DNA of 64,000 bases from positions 57,217-121,216 of the forward strand of contig NZ_NESF01000010.1 in assembly GCF_003063665.1 (NCBI RefSeq). The letters run 5' to 3'. Below are positions 24,365 to 33,608 of the stretch, piece after piece (positions within the stretch are counted from its first letter, which is position 1; every line of letters begins with the position of its first letter). The notes under the pieces are model-generated. The model was given only the letters and a program-made list of their open reading frames with translations, ran no database searches and was not told where the DNA came from. Made by a program: the position numbers and the translations under genes. Source of the DNA: Limnohabitans sp. Hippo3 (GTDB lineage: Bacteria > Pseudomonadota > Gammaproteobacteria > Burkholderiales > Burkholderiaceae_C).

Positions 24365-25825
24365 TTAAACCCCCGCTGGTTTCTGGAGGTGGAAATCGGT
24401 CGCTTGTTGCAGGCGGTGCGCAGCATTCAGCAACTGGGCTTCCTTGAAGTAGTTGCCAATCAGCTGCAACCCAACGGGCATGCCACCCGCGCCAAAGCCT
24501 GCAGGCACGCTCATGCCGGGCAGGCCCGCCAGCGAGGCGGGCAGGGTGAAGATGTCGGCCAGGTAGTCGGCCACCGGGTCGTTGGCGTTGTCGCCAAACT
24601 TCCAGGCCACCGAAGGGGCCACGGGGCCAGCGATCACGTCGCACTGCTTGAACGCGTTCTGGAAGTCGTCGGCGATCATGCGGCGGATTTTTTGTGCCTG
24701 CAGGTAGTAAGCGTCGTAGTAACCGTGACTCAGCACATAAGCGCCCGTCATGATGCGGCGCTTGACCTCGTTGCCAAAGCCTTCGGCGCGGGTCTTTTTG
24801 TACATGTCCACCAGGTCGGTGTAGTCCTTGGCGCGGTGGCCGAACTTCACGCCGTCAAAGCGGCTCAGGTTGGAGCTGGCTTCGGCTGGGGCAATGATGT
24901 AGTAGACCGGAATCGACAATTCGGTGCGCGGCAGGCTGATGGGCACCAGCTTGGCGCCCAGCTTTTCATACTCGCGCAAAGCGCCATCCACGGCGGTGCG
25001 CACGTCGGCGTGCAGGCCTTCGCCAAAGAACTCTTTGGGCACGCCAATGCGCAGGCCTTCGAGCGAGTTGTTCAGGGATGCCGCAAAGTCTTCGGTCGGC
25101 ATGTCCAGCGAGGTCGAGTCGCGGTCAATGTCGCCGCCGCACATGGCGCTCAAAAGCAGGGCGCAGTCTTCGGCGCTGCGGGCCATGGGGCCGGCCTGGT
25201 CGAGGCTCGAGGCATAGGCGATCATGCCGTAGCGGCTGGCGCGGCCATAGGTGGGTTTGATGCCGGTGATGCCACAAAAGCTGGCGGGCTGGCGGATCGA
25301 GCCGCCCGTGTCGGTGCCGGTAGCGGCGGGGGCCAGGCATGCGGCCACAGCGGCTGCGCTGCCGCCCGACGAGCCGCCGGGCACGCGGGCTGTGTCCCAG
25401 GGGTTTTGCACCGGGCCGTAGGCCGAGTTTTCGTTGGCCGAGCCCATGGCAAATTCGTCGCAATTGAGCTTGCCCAAAGTCACCATGCCGGCCGTGCGCA
25501 GGCGCTGCACCACGGTGGCGTCAAAGGGTGAGCGGTAGCCGCTGAGCATTTTGGAGCCTGCGGTGGTGTCGAAATCGCGGGTGACGAACACATCTTTGTG
25601 CGCCACGGGCACGCCTTCGAGCGGGCCTGCTGTGCCGTCCGCCAGCTTGGCGTCCGAGGCGCGGGCCTGGGCCAGCGTCACTTCGCTGTCGATGTCCAGA
25701 AAGGCGTTGTGCGGGTTGCCGCCCATGCGGGCCAGAAAGCGCGTCGCGACCTCGACGGCGCTGACTTCTTGGGTCTGTAACAGGGTGGCCAGCGCTTTCA
25801 CGCTGAGGTTGTGCAGGTCACTCAT
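24365..25825 (-). CDS. gatA: Asp-tRNA(Asn)/Glu-tRNA(Gln) amidotransferase subunit A
   Basis: A 486-residue amidase-signature enzyme with the Ser-cisSer-Lys triad: the lysine in [13 protein letters not shown], the glycine/serine-rich [14 protein letters not shown], and [15 protein letters not shown]. It releases ammonia from glutamine and channels it to GatB for transamidation of Glu-tRNA(Gln) or Asp-tRNA(Asn). It lies 3 bp downstream of gatC and 4 bp upstream of gatB. Confidence 0.97.
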   Translation of the reverse strand: MSDLHNLSVKALATLLQTQEVSAVEVATRFLARMGGNPHNAFLDIDSEVTLAQARASDAKLADGTAGPLEGVPVAHKDVFVTRDFDTTAGSKMLSGYRSPFDATVVQRLRTAGMVTLGKLNCDEFAMGSANENSAYGPVQNPWDTARVPGGSSGGSAAAVAACLAPAATGTDTGGSIRQPASFCGITGIKPTYGRASRYGMIAYASSLDQAGPMARSAEDCALLLSAMCGGDIDRDSTSLDMPTEDFAASLNNSLEGLRIGVPKEFFGEGLHADVRTAVDGALREYEKLGAKLVPISLPRTELSIPVYYIIAPAEASSNLSRFDGVKFGHRAKDYTDLVDMYKKTRAEGFGNEVKRRIMTGAYVLSHGYYDAYYLQAQKIRRMIADDFQNAFKQCDVIAGPVAPSVAWKFGDNANDPVADYLADIFTLPASLAGLPGMSVPAGFGAGGMPVGLQLIGNYFKEAQLLNAAHRLQQATDFHLQKPAGV

Positions 25826-25828
25826 GGC

Positions 25829-26128
25829 TTACTCGATGACTTTGGGGACCAGGAAAAGGCCGCGCTCGACGGCCGGGGCGCTTTGCTGGTTCAGATCGCG
25901 TTGGTTGGGCTCGCTGGCCACGTCGGGGCGCAGGCGCAGCGTGATGTCCTGGATGGCGGCCACGGGGTGGGCCATGGGGGTGATGCCGGTGGTGTCCACC
26001 GCCTGCATGGCTTCGACGATGCCAAAGAAGCCGTTGATCTGAGTGAGCATGCGCTCGCTTTCGTCGGGCTTGAGCTCCAGCCGGGCCAGATTGGCGATCC
26101 GGGCAATATCCTGCGGGGTCAGGGACAT
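25829..26128 (-). CDS. gatC: Asp-tRNA(Asn)/Glu-tRNA(Gln) amidotransferase subunit C
   Basis: 99 residues: [19 protein letters not shown], then [28 protein letters not shown] and a C-terminal [13 protein letters not shown], the usual GatC pattern. It wraps around GatA and stabilises the complex. First gene of the operon, divergent from mreB; the roughly 210-bp gap between them must hold both promoters. Confidence 0.95.
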   Translation of the reverse strand: MSLTPQDIARIANLARLELKPDESERMLTQINGFFGIVEAMQAVDTTGITPMAHPVAAIQDITLRLRPDVASEPNQRDLNQQSAPAVERGLFLVPKVIE

Positions 26129-26248
26129 GGTTTGAAAAGAGTTGTAAAGGACGTGTTTTTCCGGCCCAAACGGGGCTGCTGCGCACCTGTTTTACCGGGG
26201 GATCGGGTATTATCCTGCGTTTGGTGCCGCTCACTGCGCCGTCTCTGA

Positions 26249-27385
<1,137 letters not shown>

Positions 27386-27457
27386 GGTTTGCTTCGGGCT
27401 GTCGGCCATCGGTCAAAGAACTCGCTTTTCCTCACCTGAATCCGGCGCAACACATTC

Positions 27458-28399
27458 ATGGCTCTGGATACCCTCGAACGCAGTGCCCCGCCGATCTTTC
27501 GGCAGGGTCTGTCTGCGACCTCCAAACTGGTGTTGCTGTCCTTGTTGTCCATTTTGTTGATGGCTTCGGACCACCGTTTCCAGATCTCGCAACCCTTGCG
27601 CTCGGGCATCGCCGTGGTGTTGGCCCCTTTGCAATGGATCGCACTCCAGCCCGTGCGCGCGGTCAGCGGTTTGGGCCAATACTTCAGTGATCTCGAGGCG
27701 GCCCAGGACGCGGCGCAAAGCTTCCAGACCCGCACCATCGCACAGGCCCGGCGGCTGCAACAAGTGGAGCAGCTGACCCAGGAAAACGCCCAGTTGCGGG
27801 AGCTGCTGGATTTGCGCGAGCAAATGGCCGGGCCATCCAAGGCCGTAGAAGTGCTCTACGACACAGCAGACCCTTACACCGACCGCATCGTGGTCGACCG
27901 TGGGCAGGTGGCGGGCATTGTGCAAGGCTCGGCCGTCATCGATGTGGGCGGTGTGGTGGGCCAGGTCACGCGTGTTTACCCCTTGGTCAGCGAAGTGACG
28001 CTGCTGACCGACCGTGACCAGAGCATCCCGGTCATGAACGCACGCACCGGCAGCCGCCATGTGGCCGTGGGCAACCCCGGCATAGCGGGTGGCGCACTGG
28101 AGTTGAAGTTTGTGCCTTCAGGCACCGACGTCAAGCAAGGTGATTTGCTCACCACCAGTGGCATTGATGGCGTCTACCCCCCGGGCTTGCACGTGGGACA
28201 AGTCAGCCAGATTGACCGCCGTGTGGATTCCTCGTTTGCCCGGGTGCATGCCACCCCGTCGGCCAAACCACGAGGGCGGCATTTGCTGGTGCTGATGCCG
28301 GTGAAAGACTGGCCCAAGCTGCCAGCGGCTGCACCAGAGCCCAAGCGCAGCGGCAAAGGCCGTGCGGTGGCCCCTGCAGCATCAGGAGGCAAGCCATGA
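27458..28399 (+). CDS. mreC: Rod-shape protein MreC
   Basis: 313 residues: a short cytoplasmic start, one membrane segment around LVLLSLLSILLMASDH, a coiled coil (ARRLQQVEQLTQENAQLRELLDL), then the beta-barrel periplasmic domain (VVDRGQVAGIVQGSAVIDVGGVVGQVTRV). The C-terminus is basic and Pro/Ala-rich. It links MreB to periplasmic PBP2. The stop overlaps the mreD start by 4 bp (ATGA). Confidence 0.95.
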   Translation: MALDTLERSAPPIFRQGLSATSKLVLLSLLSILLMASDHRFQISQPLRSGIAVVLAPLQWIALQPVRAVSGLGQYFSDLEAAQDAAQSFQTRTIAQARRLQQVEQLTQENAQLRELLDLREQMAGPSKAVEVLYDTADPYTDRIVVDRGQVAGIVQGSAVIDVGGVVGQVTRVYPLVSEVTLLTDRDQSIPVMNARTGSRHVAVGNPGIAGGALELKFVPSGTDVKQGDLLTTSGIDGVYPPGLHVGQVSQIDRRVDSSFARVHATPSAKPRGRHLLVLMPVKDWPKLPAAAPEPKRSGKGRAVAPAASGGKP

Positions 28400-28917
28400 T
28401 CATGCCCGCAGGGCGTCCCCTGCTCTTGCCTGCCAACCCCCGCTTCATCGCCTTGACGGTGGTGGTGGGTTTGCTGCTGAACATGTTGTTGGGCCTGGTC
28501 GGCTGGCGCTGGCTGCCTGATGTGCTGGCCATCGTGGTGGTGTTCTGGAATGTGTACCAGCCACGGCGGGTGGGCGTGGTTTTGGCGTTTGTGCTCGGCC
28601 TGGCGCTGGATGTGCACGAGTCGGCTTTGCTGGGGCAGAACGCCTTGTCTTATGTGGTGCTCAGCAGCATGGCGCTGGCCGTACAGCGCCGCCTGTTGTG
28701 GTTCCCTTTGCGCGAACAAGCCCTGCAGATCGTGCCCTTGTTTTTGGTGGCGGCCCTGCTGGAGTGGGTCACCCGACTCATCGTTCACGATGCCTGGCCG
28801 CACTGGAGCCAATTGCTGGCGCCCTTCATGCAGGCTGCGCTGTGGCCCTTGGTCGGTGTGGTGCTGCTGGCGCCACAGCGGCGTGCGTTCAATCCCGACA
28901 ACATCCGCCCCCTTTGA
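28396..28917 (+). CDS. mreD: Rod-shape membrane protein MreD
   Basis: A 173-residue integral membrane protein with five to six hydrophobic segments and the family core WRWLPDVLAIVVVFWNVYQPRRVGVVLAFVLGLALDVHESALLGQNALSYVVL. Part of the elongasome with MreC and PBP2. It overlaps mreC by 4 bp and lies 2 bp from mrdA. Confidence 0.93.
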   Translation: MIMPAGRPLLLPANPRFIALTVVVGLLLNMLLGLVGWRWLPDVLAIVVVFWNVYQPRRVGVVLAFVLGLALDVHESALLGQNALSYVVLSSMALAVQRRLLWFPLREQALQIVPLFLVAALLEWVTRLIVHDAWPHWSQLLAPFMQAALWPLVGVVLLAPQRRAFNPDNIRPL

Positions 28918-28919
28918 CC

Positions 28920-30902
28920 ATGTCGCTCAGGCTGCCTTCCATTGCCGAGTTGCGCGACAGCCAGGCCGAATTGCAAAGATTCCGCGCCCGGGTGGCGGTG
29001 GTGCAGGTGTTTGTGCTGGTGTGTTTTTTGTTACTGGTGGCTCGTCTGTCTTATTTGCAGATCGTGCGCCATGAAGACTTGCACGAACAAGCCGAAAGCA
29101 ACCGCACGGCCGTGATCCCGACCGTGCCGCCCCGCGGCACCATCCTGGACCGCAACGGCGTGGTGCTGGCCAGCAATTACTCGGCCTACACCCTCGAAAT
29201 CACACCTTCGCAGGTGCCTGACCTGGAAGCCACCATCGACGCTCTGGCCGAGGTGGTGGAGATCCAGGGCAAAGACCGTCGCAGGTTCAAGCGTTTGCGT
29301 GAAGACGCGCGCAGCTTCGACTCCTTGCCCATCCGCACCCGCTTGAGTGACGAAGAGGTGGCGCGTTTCAGCGCCCAGCGCTACCGTTTCCCGGGGGTGG
29401 ACATCAAGGCCCGGTTGTTCCGGCAATACCCTTACGGCGAATTGGCCAGCCATGTGGTCGGCTACATCGGCCGCATCAACGCCAAAGAAAAAGAGCGCAT
29501 TGAAGAAGAGGACGACGCGGGCAATTACCGGGGCACTGAATACATCGGCAAGCTGGGCGTGGAGCAACGCTACGAGCGAGAGCTGCATGGCATCACGGGG
29601 GTGAACCGGGTCGAGACCTCGGCCGGTGGGCGGGCCACCCGCAGCCTGTCCAGCCGCCTGGCCACACCCGGCCAGAACGTGGTTTTGTCGATCGACATCC
29701 AGTTGCAAAAAATGGTGGAAGACCTGTTTGGCACCCGTCGTGGCGCGCTGGTCGCGCTCGACCCGAACACCGGCGAGGTGTTGGCGTTTGTCAGCAAGCC
29801 CACATTCGATCCCAATTTGTTTGTCGATGGTATCGATGTCGAGAACTGGCAAATGCTCAACGAGTCGATCGACAAGCCCTTGCTCAACCGCGCCTTGCGT
29901 GGCACCTACCCGCCGGGCTCCACCTACAAGCCTTTCATGGCCATGGCCGCTTTGGCCACGGGCAAACGCAGTGCCACGACCATCATCAACGATGCAGGCT
30001 CGTGGACCTATGGCGGTCACACCTTTCGCAGCCATGGCGACACGGGGCTCGGCCCTGTGGACATGGTGCGATCGATTGCTTTGTCCAGCAACGTCTATTA
30101 CTACTCGCTGGCCAACGAGATGGGGGTGGACGCCATCCATGACTTCATGAAGCCGCTGGGCTTTGGCCAGATCACCGGCATCGACTTGCCGGGCGAAGTG
30201 CGCGGCATCTTGCCCAGCACCGAGTGGAAGCGGAACTATTACAAAAAGCCCGAGCAAAAGAAGTGGTACGGCGGCGAAACCATTTCGCTGGGCATTGGGC
30301 AGGGTTACAACACCTTCACCATGCTGCAACTGGCCTCGGCCACGGCCACGTTGGCCAGCGGCGGGCTGCAGTTCAAGCCCCGGGTGGTCACGGCCACGCA
30401 AGACGCCTTGACGCACGCCCAGACGCGGGTCAACACGACCGAGCCGGTGAACCTGGGCTTCAAGCCCGAGCACATGGAGGTCATCCGCAACGGGCTCACC
30501 GGGGTGGTCACCTCAGGCACTTCGGCCCGTGTATTTGCCGGAGCGGCTTACACCAGCGCGGGCAAAACGGGTACGGCCCAGGCCGTGACCATCGGGCAAA
30601 AGGAAAAGTACAACGCGGCCAACTTGTCTGAATACCAGCGTGACCATGCTTTGTACATGGCCTACGCACCCGTTGAAAAGCCGCAGATTGCGGTCGCTGT
30701 GGTGGTGGAAAACGCGGGTTTTGGTGCGGCGTCAGCCGCCCCCATCGCCCGGCGTGTGTTTGACTATTGGCTGCTGGGGCAATACCCCAGTGAAGAAGAT
30801 ATGGCGGCCACGCAAAAAGGCCAGACCGCCGCCCCAATCGGCAAGCCCCGTGCCAAACAGGACGTCCCCCTGGAAAGCCGAAAGCTCCTTTCAGCCAACT
30901 GA
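28920..30902 (+). CDS. mrdA: Penicillin-binding protein 2 (elongation transpeptidase)
   Basis: 660 residues from ATG 28920. An N-terminal membrane anchor (VAVVQVFVLVCFLLLVARL) precedes the pedestal domain (PPRGTILDRNGVVLASN) and the transpeptidase domain with Ser334 in the SxxK motif STYK, SxN in IALSSNVYYY and KTGT in SAGKTGTAQA. It cross-links peptidoglycan during lateral wall growth and is the target of mecillinam-type beta-lactams. The partner glycosyltransferase rodA, often the next gene, is absent; the convergent marC gene follows 18 bp later. Confidence 0.96.
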   Translation: MSLRLPSIAELRDSQAELQRFRARVAVVQVFVLVCFLLLVARLSYLQIVRHEDLHEQAESNRTAVIPTVPPRGTILDRNGVVLASNYSAYTLEITPSQVPDLEATIDALAEVVEIQGKDRRRFKRLREDARSFDSLPIRTRLSDEEVARFSAQRYRFPGVDIKARLFRQYPYGELASHVVGYIGRINAKEKERIEEEDDAGNYRGTEYIGKLGVEQRYERELHGITGVNRVETSAGGRATRSLSSRLATPGQNVVLSIDIQLQKMVEDLFGTRRGALVALDPNTGEVLAFVSKPTFDPNLFVDGIDVENWQMLNESIDKPLLNRALRGTYPPGSTYKPFMAMAALATGKRSATTIINDAGSWTYGGHTFRSHGDTGLGPVDMVRSIALSSNVYYYSLANEMGVDAIHDFMKPLGFGQITGIDLPGEVRGILPSTEWKRNYYKKPEQKKWYGGETISLGIGQGYNTFTMLQLASATATLASGGLQFKPRVVTATQDALTHAQTRVNTTEPVNLGFKPEHMEVIRNGLTGVVTSGTSARVFAGAAYTSAGKTGTAQAVTIGQKEKYNAANLSEYQRDHALYMAYAPVEKPQIAVAVVVENAGFGAASAAPIARRVFDYWLLGQYPSEEDMAATQKGQTAAPIGKPRAKQDVPLESRKLLSAN

Positions 30903-30920
30903 AGCCACGCCTCAGGCGCC

Positions 30921-31526
30921 TCAGTGTGGCCAGCTTTGCGCCAGGGACTTCAGGCCCCGGATCAGCATCTCCGCCGAGATGGACACCAGAATCAGGCCCA
31001 TCAAACGTTCAAAGGCCGAGACCACACGCAAACCCACCACGCGCTGCAAACGCTCGGCCAGCAGCAGCACCACGGCGCACACCAGCATGGTCACCGTGAG
31101 CGCCGCGACCCACTCCAGCCGACGTTCGGGGGCTTGGCTGACCAGCAGCAGCACGGTGGCCATGGCCGATGGACCCGCCAGCGCGGGGATGGCCAAAGGC
31201 ACGATCAAGGGCTCGGCCACAGGCACGGGCGAGTCCTGTGGTGGTGGCGGAAAGATCATGCGAAGGGCAATCAAGAAGAGCACCACCGCGCCGCCGATTT
31301 GCAAGGAGACATCCGACAGGCTCATCGCCTTCAAGAACGACTGCCCAACAAACATGAAGGCCAGCAGCAAACCAAAAGCGATCAAGACCTCGCGCACGAT
31401 GACGCGGGCACGCCGCTCGGGTGGGACAGCCCGCAAGCTGTTGACAAAAATCGGGATGTTGCCCAACGGGTCGGTGATCAGCAGCAGCAAGATGGTGGCC
31501 GAAGCAAAGGTGTGCTCCATGCCCAT
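30921..31526 (-). CDS. MarC-family membrane protein
   Basis: 201 residues, about six membrane segments, with the family signatures LLLITDPLGNIPIFVNSL near the start and PLAIPALAGPSAMATVLLL in the middle. The start chosen (ATG 31526) overlaps the stop of the VOC gene by one base (TGATG), which indicates coupling. MarC proteins were once thought to give antibiotic resistance, but this is not supported; a transport role is possible. Confidence 0.9.
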   Translation of the reverse strand: MGMEHTFASATILLLLITDPLGNIPIFVNSLRAVPPERRARVIVREVLIAFGLLLAFMFVGQSFLKAMSLSDVSLQIGGAVVLFLIALRMIFPPPPQDSPVPVAEPLIVPLAIPALAGPSAMATVLLLVSQAPERRLEWVAALTVTMLVCAVVLLLAERLQRVVGLRVVSAFERLMGLILVSISAEMLIRGLKSLAQSWPH

Positions 31527-31939
31527 CAGCTCGCGTACACGGTGCTCAGGTCGGCAAAACCTTTGACCTCGATCGGGTTGCCAAACGGGTCCATGAAAAA
31601 CATGGTCCATTGCTCGCCAGGTTGACCCGCAAAGCGCAGGTGGGGTGCCACCACAAACTGCATGCCGTGCCGGGTCAGTCGGTCTGCCAGCGCTTGCCAG
31701 TCGTCCTTTTGCAAGACCAGTCCGAAGTGGGGCATGGGCACCAGATGGTCTCCCACATGGCCCGTCAGGCTGGTCTTGAAGGGCTCGCCCAGGTGCAGGG
31801 AAATCTGGTGTGTGAAAAAGTCAAAGTCCACCCAGGTGTTGGTAGAGCGACCCTCTTTGCAACCAAGCACGCCGCCGTAAAAACGGCGGGCTTCGTCGAG
31901 GTCGGTGACGTGAAAAGCGAAATGAAACAGGCTGTGCAT
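31526..31939 (-). CDS. VOC-family protein (glyoxalase/bleomycin-resistance fold)
   Basis: 137 residues from ATG 31939: FHFAFHVTDLDEARRFYGGVLGC, then FFTHQISLHLG, PMPHFGLVL and the C-terminal FFMDPFGNPIEVKGF. These are paired VOC modules with the His and Glu metal ligands in place. Specific reaction unknown; related proteins are often annotated as extradiol dioxygenases without proof. Translationally coupled to the marC-family gene. Confidence 0.87.
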   Translation of the reverse strand: MHSLFHFAFHVTDLDEARRFYGGVLGCKEGRSTNTWVDFDFFTHQISLHLGEPFKTSLTGHVGDHLVPMPHFGLVLQKDDWQALADRLTRHGMQFVVAPHLRFAGQPGEQWTMFFMDPFGNPIEVKGFADLSTVYAS

Positions 31940-32002
31940 GCGCCAAAGCATATCAGCCCGCCAGCGGCTGGAACAGCCGGAAGAACCCGCAGTGCAGCTG
32001 TT

Positions 32003-32371
32003 TCAGCGGCGCTGCTCGGCCACGGTCTGGCAAGCGATGCAGCGTTTGGCGGTGGGGTAAGCGTTCAGGCGTGCAGTCGGGATGGTCACGCCGCAGTCGG
32101 TGCATTGCCCATAAGTGCCCGCCTGAATGCGCGCCAGCGCGGCGTCGATGTCGCCCAGCTCGGCGGTTTCGTGCTCGTTCATGGCGAACTCGGTTTCCCG
32201 CTCGGTCAGGGCTTGCGCTCGCGACTGAAAGCTGTCGTCAAAGTGCTCGGCGGCCATGTCGGCGCGCGACACCACGCCGCCGCGCTCGAAGGCGATGCGT
32301 GCCAGCAACTCGGCGCGTGCCTCCAACAGTTGGGCCTTGTGACTGTCTAGGGAAGGGGATGGTGTGCTCAT
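32003..32371 (-). CDS. TraR/DksA-family zinc-finger protein
   Basis: 122 residues: an N-terminal coiled-coil pair (LLEARAELLARIAFERGG, then ERETEFAMNEHETAELGDIDAALARI) and a C4 zinc finger GQCTDCGVTIPTARLNAYPTAKRCIACQ. This is the DksA/TraR architecture of RNA polymerase secondary-channel binders. It is shorter than DksA (about 150), so it may be a specialised paralogue. Monocistronic between the VOC and GST genes. Confidence 0.87.
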   Translation of the reverse strand: MSTPSPSLDSHKAQLLEARAELLARIAFERGGVVSRADMAAEHFDDSFQSRAQALTERETEFAMNEHETAELGDIDAALARIQAGTYGQCTDCGVTIPTARLNAYPTAKRCIACQTVAEQRR

Positions 32372-32455
32372 GTGTTCATCATGGACCTTGCATGCCAAGC
32401 GGTGTTTGACCTGCATCAATTGAACGGTGCGCAGCGGCACTTGCGATGTGCACGA

Positions 32456-33106
32456 TCAGGCCTTGGCTTTGGCCCGAGCCATCATCAGTTCGGTGTTGGC
32501 CTTGCGGTCGGCGTTGACTTGTTGCAGGGTGGGGCGTTCGCCCATGCGCTTGAGGTAATCGCGCACGGGCAAGTCGGCCAAAAAGTCGCGACCGTAAACG
32601 ATTTTGGTGGCCGCCGACACCAGGGGCAGATGGACCACCGCCGCACAGTCGGCCAAGCTCAGGCTGTCGCCCAGCATGTAGGGGTTGAACTTGGCGAGTT
32701 GCGCGAACGCCGCCACGTTCTTTTCAAGTTGGGCGCCCGTTTTTTCTTTGGCGCTGTCACTGATCTGCCCGCCAAAGAAGGCTTGCGGGTAGAGGTTGCG
32801 TGCCACCAGCTCCAGATGTAACTCCAGAAAGGTCACCAGTTCACGCACCTTGGCCGCCGCAAACGGGTCGGCGGGCAGCAAGGGGTGCTGTGGGTATTGG
32901 TCTTCGATGTACTCCATGATCACGCCCGACTCGCACAGCGTGCCTTGTGCGGTCTTGAGGTAGGGCACCTTGCCCAAGGGACTGGCTTGAGGGTCGGTCT
33001 GGCCCACCCAAGCCAGCTCTTCGGTGAAGGGCACACCTTTTTCGAGCAGGGCAAATTTGACTTTGTTGTAGTAGTTGCTGGCCGAAAAGCCGCAGAGTGT
33101 GAGCAT
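32456..33106 (-). CDS. Glutathione S-transferase
   Basis: 216 residues from ATG 33106, preceded by GGAGACC. The N-terminal thioredoxin-like domain is MLTLCGFSASNYYNKVKFALLEKGVPF with the glutathione-contacting ESGVIMEYIEDQYP. The all-helical C-terminal domain carries SLADCAAVVHLPLVSAATKIVY. Catalytic Ser/Tyr near the start are plausible (SASNYYNK). A cytoplasmic detoxification or stress role is usual; the substrate is not predictable. Confidence 0.9.
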   Translation of the reverse strand: MLTLCGFSASNYYNKVKFALLEKGVPFTEELAWVGQTDPQASPLGKVPYLKTAQGTLCESGVIMEYIEDQYPQHPLLPADPFAAAKVRELVTFLELHLELVARNLYPQAFFGGQISDSAKEKTGAQLEKNVAAFAQLAKFNPYMLGDSLSLADCAAVVHLPLVSAATKIVYGRDFLADLPVRDYLKRMGERPTLQQVNADRKANTELMMARAKAKA

Positions 33107-33245
33107 GGGGGTCTCCAAAAGAGTTTCAACCAGATTAAACGCAATCATCGAAAGAGCTCGTCACCCAGATGACGCTATTTGCAGAAGTTAAAGCGTGCCC
33201 ATGCGTCCAAGACCACGACTTCAAAGGCGTGCCGCCGAATTGAGA

Positions 33246-33263
33246 TGTATAAATTCTTATACA
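33246..33263 (+). promoter_or_regulatory. Palindromic operator/promoter of the broken toxin-antitoxin locus
   Basis: TGTATAA-ATTC-TTATACA, a perfect inverted repeat rich in -10-like elements, 23 bp upstream of the toxin start. Position and symmetry match an autoregulated toxin-antitoxin promoter. Confidence 0.6.
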
Positions 33264-33285
33264 ATGGGTGCAGGGGAGCAAGCGG

Positions 33286-33430
33286 ATGAGCGAAAAACCC
33301 ATTGACCGGCGAGGGTCATCGCTGCGTGACATCAACTGCTTCAAAAAGAAAACGACATCCACCAGTCAACGTGACAAAGACATGGCTACCACGCGATACA
33401 AAGCCGTGATACAGGAAAGGAGCAAGAAAT
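33286..33430 (+). pseudogene. HigB/RelE (Gp49-like) toxin gene with in-frame internal deletion, 3' end cut by an IS21-family element
   Basis: An ATG with AGGGGAG upstream begins MSEKPIDRRGSSLRDI, the usual N-terminus of Gp49-like RelE toxins (KPIEWRGSSLxDI). It then jumps directly to NCFKKKTTSTSQRDKDMA and TTRYKAVIQERSKK, the usual C-terminus (VLHCFQKKT...TSxxD). About 60 central residues with the active centre are missing, but the reading frame is kept, leaving 48 codons. Without the IS, the stop would be TGA overlapping the antitoxin ATG (AAATGA). Now the frame runs into the IS and stops at 33459. Family patterns are recalled, not searched. Confidence 0.72.
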
Positions 33431-33608
33431 TGGGTATTCCGGAGCAACGTGACCAGTGATTCCGGTCGAACGTGACCGCTGATTCCGGGATCGTGACCAG
33501 CCATTCCGGTCATCGTGACCGGTACGCTGGTCCACAACATCGGCACGGTGTTGCGCATGTATTTCATATTTCGGCCGGGTTAGCGTCAGTCCTTTTTGCA
33601 GGACCGCT

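Noticed and set aside
29031..30473. - strand ORF of 480 codons opposite mrdA
   Set aside because: mrdA has all transpeptidase motifs; the antisense frame is a composition artefact.
33135..33362. - strand ORF upstream of the GST gene
   Set aside because: It crosses the palindrome and the toxin remnant and has no family resemblance.
33436..33520. Regularly spaced repeats resembling a CRISPR array
   Set aside because: The units are 17-19 bp at a 21-23 bp period with spacers of only a few bases. They are IS21-family end repeats, matched by the right end.
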